The position numbers and the translations under genes were made by a program. Below are positions 56,675 through 64,000 of a DNA stretch of 64,000 nucleotides, piece by piece; positions within the stretch are counted from its first letter, which is position 1; every line of letters starts with the position of its first letter. Where the stretch lies: positions 1,550,001 to 1,614,000 of the forward strand of contig NZ_CP118100.1 of the NCBI RefSeq assembly GCF_028747645.1, written 5' to 3'. Below the pieces are notes generated by a model. It was given only the letters and a program-made list of their open reading frames with translations. It searched no databases and had not been told where the DNA came from. This DNA comes from Microbacterium esteraromaticum. GTDB lineage: Bacteria; Actinomycetota; Actinomycetes; Actinomycetales; Microbacteriaceae.

Positions 56675-58223
56675 ACCACGCACACACGGGAAAGCCCGGG
56701 CCGCCACGGTCGCATCACTTGAGCCGCCCAAGCAACAAGGTAGGCCGAGATCGTCGGGATCGAAGAAGTGCGACCGCTGCGGCCGGATGGCCGCAAAGAT
56801 CCGCGTGCACTGGCCAGACGGAGCCATCTGCGGCATCTGCTTCACCGAAGCGCTTCACACACACGGACGCTGCCCGAGCTGCGGCGATAGACGACTGCTA
56901 CCCGGGCGGGACGCCGATGGCGAGGCCATCTGCCGAGATTGCGCCGGCATCACCCGCCCGGAGATGGTGTGCATCCGATGCGGCGCCGAAGCGGAACGCT
57001 TCCGGGGTGGCGCCTGCGCCCGCTGCGTCGTCACGGGCGACCTCGAGGCGCTGCTCAAGCCCACCAACCCGCCAGACCTCCGGCTGGCGCGGCTGGTGCA
57101 CGTGCTTGCCAACGTGCGCCGACCAGAGAGCATATACACGTGGATGCGCGGCAAGCGCGCACACGAACTCCTCACCCAGATCGGTGAGCGCAGCATCGAG
57201 CTGACCAATGAGTCACTCGACCAGCTGCCCCGCTCCCCCGCGGTGGATCATCTGCGGGACATCCTCATCCACCACCGGATGATCATCGCTCCGGAAGACC
57301 GGTACCTGGCAATCTTCGAACGCTGGCTTGCCAAGCGCCTCGACGAACTTCACGATCGACCTCGAATCGCGTCCGTCATCGAACAGTACGCTACCTGGCA
57401 TCACCTCAGCCGGCTGAGAATGCGAATCGGGGCTGCGAACATGGACATCGCGGCACGAGATGCGCGCCAACAGATCACCGAGGCCGGCAGATTCCTGATT
57501 TGGGTAGAAGACGCCAAGCACCTCACCGTCGAGACCTTCACGCAGATCCACATCGACGAGTACCTCACCGATGCCGTGAGCACACGGTATGAGATCAAGA
57601 ACTTCATCTCGTGGTACGCCAAGAACCGAAGCGGGCAACGGCAGCTGTACGTTCCGAAGCGGAAGGCCGTGCTCCCGCTCCCGTCCCTGACGCAGAAGCA
57701 TCGACTGCAGGTAATCCGGAACGCGATCGAGTTCGACCAGGTTGCCCTCGGAACGCGAGTGGCGGCCCTCATACACCTTCTGTGGGCGACGCCGTTGACG
57801 AGACTGGTGCAGCTCAAAGTGACCTGCATCGAGCTTCGACCAGACGGGATGCGCATCGCACTGGGCCGCACTCCGAGCGAGATCCCGGAGCTCCTGGCAC
57901 CGTTGTTCTGGCAGCATCGGGAGGATCGCACGAATCAGCAGACGACCAACGTCGGGACAGATTGGCTGTTCCCCGGCTACCGCGCAGGTCGCCACCTTTC
58001 CGTGCCAACGCTTCAGCAGCGCTTCCATGTCATTGGCTTGGACCCGCAACGTACGCGAAACACCACCCTGAAGAGCCTCACCGGCCAGATCGACGTTCAC
58101 TCCCTCGCTCAGACTCTCGGGTATGCGCCGAAGACGCTCGCTGCCCATGCCGAACGCGCAGGCATCTACATGAGCAGATATGTCGAAGCCAAACGCATCG
58201 CCCGTACCCCGGCTGTCCGCTAG
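56667..58223 (+). CDS. Zinc-ribbon protein with degenerate tyrosine-recombinase domain
   Basis: The N-terminal ~130 residues have four or more CxxC knuckles (CDRCG, CGICF, CPSCG, CRDC, CIRCG, CARC). The C-terminal ~200 residues align with a tyrosine-recombinase fold. An Arg may remain in ATPLTRLVQL, but the H-x-x-R box reads NTTLKSL and the usual GH is GY. It is probably not catalytic and may act as a partner to the upstream recombinase. Length is 518 residues. Gene trios like this occur in actinobacteria; I cannot name the family with certainty. Confidence 0.7.
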   Translation: MARPRTHGKARAATVASLEPPKQQGRPRSSGSKKCDRCGRMAAKIRVHWPDGAICGICFTEALHTHGRCPSCGDRRLLPGRDADGEAICRDCAGITRPEMVCIRCGAEAERFRGGACARCVVTGDLEALLKPTNPPDLRLARLVHVLANVRRPESIYTWMRGKRAHELLTQIGERSIELTNESLDQLPRSPAVDHLRDILIHHRMIIAPEDRYLAIFERWLAKRLDELHDRPRIASVIEQYATWHHLSRLRMRIGAANMDIAARDARQQITEAGRFLIWVEDAKHLTVETFTQIHIDEYLTDAVSTRYEIKNFISWYAKNRSGQRQLYVPKRKAVLPLPSLTQKHRLQVIRNAIEFDQVALGTRVAALIHLLWATPLTRLVQLKVTCIELRPDGMRIALGRTPSEIPELLAPLFWQHREDRTNQQTTNVGTDWLFPGYRAGRHLSVPTLQQRFHVIGLDPQRTRNTTLKSLTGQIDVHSLAQTLGYAPKTLAAHAERAGIYMSRYVEAKRIARTPAVR

Positions 58224-58302
58224 GGACGGGCGAACGGCGCTCATAGATGCCGCACGCCTCGATCGCTCGCCCGACACCCGGCCATGCCTTGTATCCACGT
58301 GG

Positions 58303-58334
58303 TGACACAAGTTGTGATAGACATATGACACAAC
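58303..58334. promoter_or_regulatory. Repeated TGACACAA sites before the GntR/membrane operon
   Basis: TGACACAA at 58303-58310 and 58326-58333 are direct repeats. Between them GTTGTG makes inverted pairs with both (CACAA-G-TTGTG; GTTGTG to CACAAC with 12 bp between). The site lies ~25-55 bp upstream of the GTG at 58357, a likely operator for the GntR-type protein encoded downstream. Confidence 0.55.
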
Positions 58335-58356
58335 ACGTCGAAACGGAGTCTCCATC

Positions 58357-59400
58357 GTGCAGAGCAGTATTCGCTCGATCCCGCCTACCGAACTTCTTGT
58401 CGCCGCCTTCACCGTGCCCTTGTTCTCTTTGGTGATCGCGGCGCTTCTCGTCGCGGGCGCACTCCTCGCGCTGCGACTGCGGGGCGAGTCTCGTCGTACT
58501 GTCCAACACTCCGAAGCTGCGACGCGTTCGGTCGCAGCGCGGTACTTGCCTGAGCATCGAGCACTTAGCATCGGAGCGATTGCTGTCATCGTCGTGTTCG
58601 CGATCGAGAACGTGGTCCGGGGCTACGTCCTGAACCTCGCCGATATCGTCGAGTGGTGGCAATACGCCACCCCAGTGTTCGCAGCGTTCCTCTGCCTTGC
58701 CGTCGTGCTGGGGCTCATCGTGTTCAGGGGAACCACACCACCCGAACGTCCGGTCGTCCCCGCAACACGACGCACTTGGATGAGCTTCGGCCCCCGCGCG
58801 GGCCTCGTTGGCGCGGGCGTCGCTCTGCTCGCCCTGCTGGCAACGACCATCGCTGCCGGGTTGGCATCTTCGGCGGATGAGCGCGGCCGCTTCATCTATC
58901 TCGAGATCCCCGTGCCCAACGAACAGATCGACGCTATCCGCCCCTGGTTCTACGGGTGGGCGTACGGAGTCCCGGTCATCATCTGCCTCGCGGCACTCAT
59001 CGCGGTGGCTTGGGCAACGCTGCAGAGCAACGCGACACGCCCCTTCCTCCGGCCGGAGACCGTCGGCGCCGAGCAAACCGCGCGTGTGGAGGTCGCGAGT
59101 GGAGCCGTGTGGATCGCCACCGCGGGCATGCTCCTCGCACTCGCAGGCGCGTGGCGGTTCATCGCCCGAGCGGGCTCGCTCTCACAGCTGACCGTCCAGG
59201 GCGAAGGACGAAGCGATTCGTACGAAGCCGTCTGGCGGTATGCAGAGTTCGCGGTCGCGGCCGGCTGGCTCGCTCCCGTCCTCGAGATCACCGCATTCGC
59301 CCTGCTGATCTTCGTCGCGAGCCGCCTGCGTCGGACGCGCGCTCTTTCCCGGTCGGTCGAGCTCACCGACCGAACGCTCGCTCCGCAGGACGTGCGATGA
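58357..59400 (+). CDS. Multi-pass membrane protein in a GntR operon
   Basis: This 347-residue protein has about seven to eight hydrophobic helices and a hydrophilic N-terminus. No motif is recognised. The GTG at 58357 follows a regulatory repeat, and the stop overlaps the GntR gene by ATGA. In such pairs the regulator usually controls the membrane protein. Transport or signalling cannot be decided. Confidence 0.65.
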   Translation: MQSSIRSIPPTELLVAAFTVPLFSLVIAALLVAGALLALRLRGESRRTVQHSEAATRSVAARYLPEHRALSIGAIAVIVVFAIENVVRGYVLNLADIVEWWQYATPVFAAFLCLAVVLGLIVFRGTTPPERPVVPATRRTWMSFGPRAGLVGAGVALLALLATTIAAGLASSADERGRFIYLEIPVPNEQIDAIRPWFYGWAYGVPVIICLAALIAVAWATLQSNATRPFLRPETVGAEQTARVEVASGAVWIATAGMLLALAGAWRFIARAGSLSQLTVQGEGRSDSYEAVWRYAEFAVAAGWLAPVLEITAFALLIFVASRLRRTRALSRSVELTDRTLAPQDVR

Positions 59401-59807
59401 CCGCTCAGCCGATCCTGTCGCCGACGGACGACTCGAGCCCAGCGCTCGACATCTACCGCCAGTTCCGTGGCCTCATCGTCTCAGGTCAACTCGGCGCCGG
59501 CGAGCGACTGCCGACCGTACGCCAGACCGCAACCGACCTCGGCGTAGCGCCAGGCACCGCGGCGAAGGCATACAAGCTGCTTGAGCGAGACGGACTCGTC
59601 ACCACCCGCACCGCCGCCGGCACCCGCGTTGCCGACTCGGCGGCAGTTCTCCCCCGATCCGTCATACGGCGTATTCGCGACCTCGTCGCCGAGGCAGAAT
59701 CCACCGGCGCTCAGTCCGACGATGTCATCGATGTGCTGCGTACCGTCTGGCAAGCAGCTTCGGGCGCAGCCGCCGAGCAGGAAGACGGTTACCCCGCAGC
59801 CCACTGA
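59397..59807 (+). CDS. GntR-family regulator (YtrA subfamily)
   Basis: The 136-residue protein has a GntR winged helix (LGAGERLPTVRQTATDLGV, then GTAAKAYKLLERDGLV) and a short C-terminal dimer helix, with no FCD/UTRA effector domain. That layout is YtrA-type. It likely represses its own operon through the repeated TGACACAA site. Confidence 0.88.
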   Translation: MTAQPILSPTDDSSPALDIYRQFRGLIVSGQLGAGERLPTVRQTATDLGVAPGTAAKAYKLLERDGLVTTRTAAGTRVADSAAVLPRSVIRRIRDLVAEAESTGAQSDDVIDVLRTVWQAASGAAAEQEDGYPAAH

Positions 59808-59869
59808 GCGCGCGAGAGCACGTGTGACCGTTGCCGCCTCCGACTGGACCATACGAAGGGAACGCCGCC

Positions 59870-59974
59870 ATGGACGCAGCACCTATCGACCCGGCCGCCA
59901 TCGCATTGCCCCCCACCCAACCGATCGACATCACGACCTACCTGCCGAATCCTCATGACGAGCCGACCGGCTAG
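59870..59974 (+). CDS. Orphan copy of a conserved 34-residue peptide
   Basis: The ATG at 59870 has GAAGGGAA upstream. The peptide shares 27 of 34 residues with the one at 61337-61441, with no gaps; the differences are at residues 2, 17, 23, 27, 29, 32 and 33. Ten identical residues use different codons, which points to selection on the protein. It starts AAPIDPAAIALPPT after residue 2. The stretch just upstream (59808-59869) may hold the worn 3' end of a sigma-factor gene. Function unknown. Confidence 0.65.
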   Translation: MDAAPIDPAAIALPPTQPIDITTYLPNPHDEPTG

Positions 59975-60141
59975 CGATGAAGGGCTTCGCGAGCGTCACA
60001 CATCTGCTCGCGAGAGCGCCACAATGACCGCCCGGGCGCGTCGGAAGCTCGGACGCAATCGCGACCAAGATCGAGATCCGTGTTAAGGACGGCGCCCCTC
60101 TGGACATGTCCTATATGAAGGCACTCGACGAAGGGTAATCG

Positions 60142-60813
60142 ATGGATTGGTTCGATGAGGCGGTGGGGCAGGCTGCACCACCGGCGTTGGGCGCTGACCC
60201 AGCAGCGGCGGCGCAGGCGGATGCCCTTGCAAGATCCGTCGCATCGGTGCTGCGTCAGCGTCGGCTCGGATCCAGAGTCCGCCGGATCCTCACTGGCTCC
60301 GCGCTCAGCCTCGGCATCATCGGCTTGGGCGTTACCGCTGCGACCGCCGCACCTGCCGTGATCGATTGGTTCGGCTGGACGCCGGATATCGTCGCCCAAC
60401 GCAGCTTCCAGCTTGAAGACGGGACGAGCCTTGGGCTCTGTGAAGTGTTCATCGGCGTGGAGCCCTACTACGACAACGACGACGTGCCCGACGAGGAGAT
60501 CGACCGGCGCACAGAGGAGGCGCGGAAATTCCTCACCGAGCATGACTGGGACCCACTCATCGCATCCATCACCACCGCCGAGATCGAAGCAGCGTACGAA
60601 CTCGAAGTCGAAAGGCGCGTCGCGTTTACCGACCCCGCGAGTATCGCATCCGGCGCGACTCCGCCGCCCGCGACGTATTCGATTGCGGCGACACGGGTGA
60701 TTGCCGACCGCGTCAATGCCGAGTTTCGACGGGCGGGCCACCTGATCGACAGTGTCTCGTTGCAGTTCGGGGCTGGGCCGTGCGATGGCGCGACCGAAGG
60801 TCCGACGCAGTGA
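60142..60813 (+). CDS. One-pass membrane protein, candidate anti-sigma factor
   Basis: The 223-residue protein has a ~48-residue basic, presumably cytoplasmic, N-terminus. One membrane helix (GSALSLGIIGLGVTAATAAP) is followed by a ~150-residue outer domain rich in Glu and Asp. Stop and sigma start share one base (TGATG). This order and topology match anti-sigma factors, but no ZAS (HxxxCxxC) motif is seen. The ATG has GAAGGG at a proper distance. Confidence 0.65.
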   Translation: MDWFDEAVGQAAPPALGADPAAAAQADALARSVASVLRQRRLGSRVRRILTGSALSLGIIGLGVTAATAAPAVIDWFGWTPDIVAQRSFQLEDGTSLGLCEVFIGVEPYYDNDDVPDEEIDRRTEEARKFLTEHDWDPLIASITTAEIEAAYELEVERRVAFTDPASIASGATPPPATYSIAATRVIADRVNAEFRRAGHLIDSVSLQFGAGPCDGATEGPTQ

Positions 60814-61340
60814 TGCGGCGTCGAAGCCGCTCGACGCGCGAAGCACACCTCGAGCACGTGTACGTGGCCAACGCGGCGGACCTGCTGAGCTACTTCGGCC
60901 GCCGTGCGCAGGTTCCGGCCGATGCCGCAGATTTGCTCAGCGAGACGTTCGTGGTGGCCTGGCGGCGAGGCGATCGAATGCCGGTTGAGCCCGAGCAGGC
61001 GCGGATGTGGCTGTTCGGCGTCGCGAGGCGGGTCCTCGCCAACGCCGCCCGCGGAGCCGCCCGCCAGTCCGACCTCACTGACAAGCTGCGCGCACATCTC
61101 GAGGCGCTCCCGAGCGAGCATGTCGGCGCTGAATCCCTCGACATCCGCACCGCGCTCGACGCCATACCTGACAACCAATCCGAACTCGTACGCCTCGTCC
61201 TGTGGGATGGATTCACGCTTCCCGAAGCAGCGACCATCGTCGGGATCAGCGAGTCGACCGCGCGCGGACGCTACCAGAGGGCACGGATCCAACTCCGCGA
61301 GCTCCTCCACGAACACCAATTCGAAGGGAACACGCCATGA
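60813..61340 (+). CDS. ECF-type RNA polymerase sigma factor
   Basis: This 175-residue protein has region 2 (LLSYFGRRAQVPADAADLLSE and FVVAWRR, RMWLFGVARRV) and region 4 (LVLWDGFTLPEAATIVGIS, then ARGRYQRARIQLRELL). It lacks extra domains. The ATG at 60813 overlaps the membrane-protein stop, and the ATGA at the end couples it to a 34-residue peptide gene. Confidence 0.88.
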   Translation: MRRRSRSTREAHLEHVYVANAADLLSYFGRRAQVPADAADLLSETFVVAWRRGDRMPVEPEQARMWLFGVARRVLANAARGAARQSDLTDKLRAHLEALPSEHVGAESLDIRTALDAIPDNQSELVRLVLWDGFTLPEAATIVGISESTARGRYQRARIQLRELLHEHQFEGNTP

Positions 61341-61441
61341 CCGCAGCACCCATCGACCCGGCCGCGATTGCACTGCCTCCGACCGTGCCGATCGACATCA
61401 CGGCCTATCTTCCAGATCCGCGCGACGAGGCAAGTGGCTAG
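61337..61441 (+). CDS. 34-residue peptide coupled to the sigma gene
   Basis: The ATG lies inside the sigma stop (ATGA). The peptide is Pro/Ala/Ile-rich with AAPIDPAAIALPPT near the N-terminus, PIDIT then YLP in the middle, and an acidic DE near the C-terminus. It has no Cys, no signal peptide and no long hydrophobic helix. It is the close paralogue of 59870-59974. Possible roles are a sigma modulator, a signal peptide or a peptide precursor; none is shown. Confidence 0.7.
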   Translation: MTAAPIDPAAIALPPTVPIDITAYLPDPRDEASG

Positions 61442-61522
61442 CAAGGGATCCCTCGGTGCGGCTGGGTGGGGCGCTCGTGGAAGACCCCCAGAACGGGGAG
61501 CTGATGTGGCTACAGTTGGCTC

Positions 61523-61744
61523 ATGGGAGACGAAGACGACTCCACCCCGCCGGCCGAGCAGGTCGCGAACAAACCCGAGCCGCCCTACCAGGCGCTCCTG
61601 CCGAATCTCGACAAACTCAGTCGTTCGTCATTCGACAAGGGCACCGTCAGCCGGCGGAGAATCAACCGTGCGCTGCTTGTGCTCGCGCTCATGCCGGTCG
61701 TAGTGCTTGCGGTCATCTTCGTGCCGCAGCTCATCAACGGCTGA
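61523..61744 (+). CDS. Small C-terminally anchored membrane protein (73 aa)
   Basis: The protein has an acidic, Pro-rich N-terminal half, a basic patch (SRRRINR) and a hydrophobic C-terminal helix (ALLVLALMPVVVLAVIFVPQ). It lies 81 bp after the peptide gene on the same strand. No family is recognised. It may belong to the same regulon. Confidence 0.55.
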   Translation: MGDEDDSTPPAEQVANKPEPPYQALLPNLDKLSRSSFDKGTVSRRRINRALLVLALMPVVVLAVIFVPQLING

Positions 61745-62047
61745 GCCCCCGAGCGCGTCGCTCGGGATCGCCTACCGGTGACCACACGCAGCACGGATTC
61801 GTGGGCAGAGGCTCGTCAGTCGAGGCGCCTGTCCGCAATCCGGTCGATTCGGGGAAAGTTGGGTAAGAGAATTCACCATCAGCGTTGATGCGCCTCTCCC
61901 CGCGCATGCGTGGCGGGTGCACCCCGGTCACATCAGGCATGCCGCCTCGAGCTTCTTCGATGGCCTCCCGACAGGTGCGGCCGAACTCGACCATGTGCTC
62001 GTTATGCGCGACGTCCCGGTCGTCTGGAGCGCTGAGCGCCACGCGGA
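61745..62047. other. Gap with no supported gene
   Basis: Both strands hold short open frames. A plus-strand reading ending at 62061 (HVLVMRDVPVVWSAERH) and a minus-strand reading starting at 62051 are open, but neither has a convincing start or family match. It may be a remnant of a gene cut by rearrangement. Confidence 0.4.
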
Positions 62048-64000
62048 TCACTGGCGGCGATAGCGCGTCCTGAGCACGAGGTTCGGGTCCGACACGGCGT
62101 CATCCCCCGTATCGATGACGACCTGGCTGATCGACCCGGAGAAGACGCCACGCTCGACACCGTAGTCGCGCACGACCGGGTCGAGGCTGTCGAGTCCCAC
62201 GTCGAGTCCCTCATCAAACGAGAACAGTCCCGGCACGGTGCGTTCGATTCGCCCGGAGGCCACGCGGTCGTCATCGTAGAACAACGACGCGGTGCCGCCC
62301 TTGCCGACTCCGCCACCGTCGTAGGCGAACTCAAGGCGGATGTCGTGCTCCCCCGGCGTCAGCACTCGATCCGCACGTACGGAATGAGTCTCCAAGCCGA
62401 CGAAGTTGTGCGCGTAGGTGAGACGGCCCTCGGCGAAGTACAGGCTCCAGCCGCCGAATCCTCCGCCCTGCGCGATCAGAGCGCCACGCGCCGTCACACC
62501 CTCGTCCACCTGAACGCGTGCCGTCACCGAGAACGACCTGTTCTTGACGTTCAGCACGGTGTTCTCGTTCAGGCGCGACATGCCGGGCCGCAGCACCTGT
62601 CGCGTGCGGCCGCCCATCAGATCGGGCCGACCCGCGATCGTCGGATCGAAGCGCTCCCGTTCGCGGTCGTCGATGGGCAACACGTTGTACTTGGCCCCCT
62701 CGATGAGGAACCGGTCCTGCATCTCTCGCAGCTTCTCAGGCATCTCGCTGGCGAGATCATGCGCCTGTGTCCAGTCATCGGGACCGTACAGCTCCCAGGC
62801 ATCGTCCGTGAGCGCGGGGATCTGGTCGTCAGGATCCGGCCACGGCAGCAGGTGCTGCGTCACCGCCGTCCACCCCTGGTGATAGATACCACGGTTTCCC
62901 GCGATCTCGAAGTACTGCGTGATGTGGCGCTCAGCGGCGCCTGCATCCTCAAGCGCGTACTTGAAGCTCGTGCCCTCGACCGGACGTTGCTGTACACCAT
63001 TGACACTCACGGGTTCGGGAATTCCCGCGTACTCGAGCACGGTCGGAACGATATCGATGAGATGGGTGAACTGGTGGCGGCACTCCCCCGCAGGCACCTT
63101 GCCCGGATAGCGCACGATGATACCGGTCCGGGTTCCTCCCCAATGCGAAGCGACGATCTTGCTCCACTGGTAGGGCGTGTTCAGCGCCTGCGCCCATCCA
63201 GAAGGAACGTGGTTGAATGACGCCGGCGTCCCGACCTCATCGAGATGAGGCTCGATGTCCGCCGTGGTCATCAGCACGTTGTTCTGATAGGCCATCTCAT
63301 TGAACGTCCCGTACGCGCCAGCCTCCGCAGAAGCCCCGTTGTCGCCGAGAATGTAGAAGATCAGCGTGTCATCCAGAACGCCCTGCTCTTCCAGAGAGTC
63401 CATCAGGCGAGCGACCTGATCATCCATGTGCCGGGCCATGGCGGCATATGCTTCGAAAAGTCGGGCACCCACCCGCTGGTCGGCAGGCGTGAGCTCATCC
63501 CACGAGGGGATCTTCGCGTTCGGTGAAGTGAGCTCGGCATCGGCGGGAATGACCCCGAGCTGCTTCTGGCGAGCGAAGATACGAGCCCGCTCTTCGTCGT
63601 AGCCGTGGTCGAAAGCGCCGCGCACCGCGTCCAGGTAGCTCTGCGGGGCGTGATGCGGCGCGTGCGTCGCACCGAAGGCGAGGTAGGTGAACCACGGTTT
63701 GTCGGGCGTGAGGGATGTCAGGTTCCCGATCCAGTCGATGGCTTGATCGACCAGGTCCTCCGAGAGGTGGTAACCCTCCTCGTAGGTGCGCGGCGGCTCG
63801 ATCGGCTTCGTTCCGTCGACGAGAGCGGGAGTGTACTGGTGCGTGTCTCCGCCGATGAAGCCGTAGAAGCGCTCGAACCCCTCCCCTGTCGGCCAACGAT
63901 CGAACGGACCGGACGGGCTCGTCTCCCAGGGCGGTGTCTGATGATGCTTGCCGAACATACCGGTGGAGTAGCCGTTGAGTTTGAGAACCTGTGCCAGCGT
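62048..64000 (-). CDS. Arylsulfatase, 5' part outside the window
   Basis: This sulfatase-family hydrolase has FGATHAPHHAPQSYLD, a metal-site DNGASAE, the GGTRTGIIVRYPG block and HLIDIVPTVLEYAGIP. The C-terminal ~170 residues form a beta-rich domain common to large arylsulfatases. The frame is open to the window edge (TLAQVLKLNGYSTGMFGK), so the N-terminus with the formylglycine Cys/Ser motif lies beyond 64000. It would hydrolyse sulfate esters. The location (cytoplasm or outside) cannot be judged without the N-terminus. Confidence 0.9.
   Translation of the reverse strand, partial: TLAQVLKLNGYSTGMFGKHHQTPPWETSPSGPFDRWPTGEGFERFYGFIGGDTHQYTPALVDGTKPIEPPRTYEEGYHLSEDLVDQAIDWIGNLTSLTPDKPWFTYLAFGATHAPHHAPQSYLDAVRGAFDHGYDEERARIFARQKQLGVIPADAELTSPNAKIPSWDELTPADQRVGARLFEAYAAMARHMDDQVARLMDSLEEQGVLDDTLIFYILGDNGASAEAGAYGTFNEMAYQNNVLMTTADIEPHLDEVGTPASFNHVPSGWAQALNTPYQWSKIVASHWGGTRTGIIVRYPGKVPAGECRHQFTHLIDIVPTVLEYAGIPEPVSVNGVQQRPVEGTSFKYALEDAGAAERHITQYFEIAGNRGIYHQGWTAVTQHLLPWPDPDDQIPALTDDAWELYGPDDWTQAHDLASEMPEKLREMQDRFLIEGAKYNVLPIDDRERERFDPTIAGRPDLMGGRTRQVLRPGMSRLNENTVLNVKNRSFSVTARVQVDEGVTARGALIAQGGGFGGWSLYFAEGRLTYAHNFVGLETHSVRADRVLTPGEHDIRLEFAYDGGGVGKGGTASLFYDDDRVASGRIERTVPGLFSFDEGLDVGLDSLDPVVRDYGVERGVFSGSISQVVIDTGDDAVSDPNLVLRTRYRRQ

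Noticed and set aside
60061..60138. Open frame reading IEIRVKDGAPLDMSYMKALDEG before the membrane/sigma operon
   Set aside because: A stop lies shortly upstream and there is no good start. It is too short to assign and overlaps the region expected to hold the promoter.
61734..62051. Minus-strand open frame of 105 codons next to the arylsulfatase stop
   Set aside because: The composition becomes Arg/Pro-rich like antisense frames in high-GC DNA. The plus strand is also open across part of it, so coding evidence is ambiguous.

Overview
The window is a high-GC actinobacterial chromosome segment, most likely from Microbacteriaceae and probably Microbacterium or a close relative. This rests on gene content and order: a C50-carotenoid crt operon, pafBC-tatAC-helY, lnt next to rbpA, a Bkd/acyl-CoA-carboxylase cluster in mycobacterial-like content, and the RbpA and HelY families. 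No 16S or other strict taxonomic marker is present, so the genus is an inference.

Positions 1-4584 look like the right-hand end of a prophage. An endolysin with peptidoglycan-binding repeats is followed by three or four overlapping small membrane (holin-region) genes and a strong bidirectional terminator. Then come small minus-strand genes, a tRNA-Arg(UCU) and a tyrosine integrase, and finally the 3' half of a tRNA-Thr(UGU) with no 5' half, which reads as an attachment-site remnant. Positions 4605-13459 are one minus-strand operon with 4-bp overlaps: idi-crtE-crtB-crtI-crtYe-crtYf/crtEb fusion-MMPL transporter-epimerase. A MarR regulator is divergent from it and a perfect palindrome lies between them. 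It should make GGPP, phytoene, lycopene and a cyclic C50 carotenoid.

Positions 15405-26231 hold branched-chain amino-acid catabolism. An Lrp regulator faces bkdABC (2-oxoacid dehydrogenase E1 alpha, E1 beta, E2). A TetR regulator with two matched operators faces accD1-accA1-acyl-CoA dehydrogenase-MaoC hydratase-CitE-like lyase. Positions 26268-54093 are mostly conserved core genes: phosphatase, sirtuin, TrmH, SGNH hydrolase, helicase, VIT transporter, tRNA-Leu(GAG), M20 peptidase, UppP, PAC2, HAD, TrmI, FKBP lipoprotein, PafB-PafC, TatA-TatC, HelY, Lnt, RbpA, GDPD, SPFH/NfeD, SDR, DUF308, a short UvrA paralogue and a methyltransferase.

Positions 54600-64000 are accessory. A truncated NUDIX fragment and a hairpin-rich, AT-richer stretch precede a three-gene recombinase element (tyrosine recombinase, small HTH protein, zinc-ribbon protein with a degenerate recombinase domain). 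A GntR/membrane-protein pair follows. Next is the most unusual part: a translationally coupled unit of a one-pass membrane protein, an ECF-type sigma factor and a 34-residue peptide. A second copy of the peptide gene (27 of 34 residues identical) lies 1.4 kb upstream behind what may be the worn end of another sigma gene. The window closes inside a large arylsulfatase gene.
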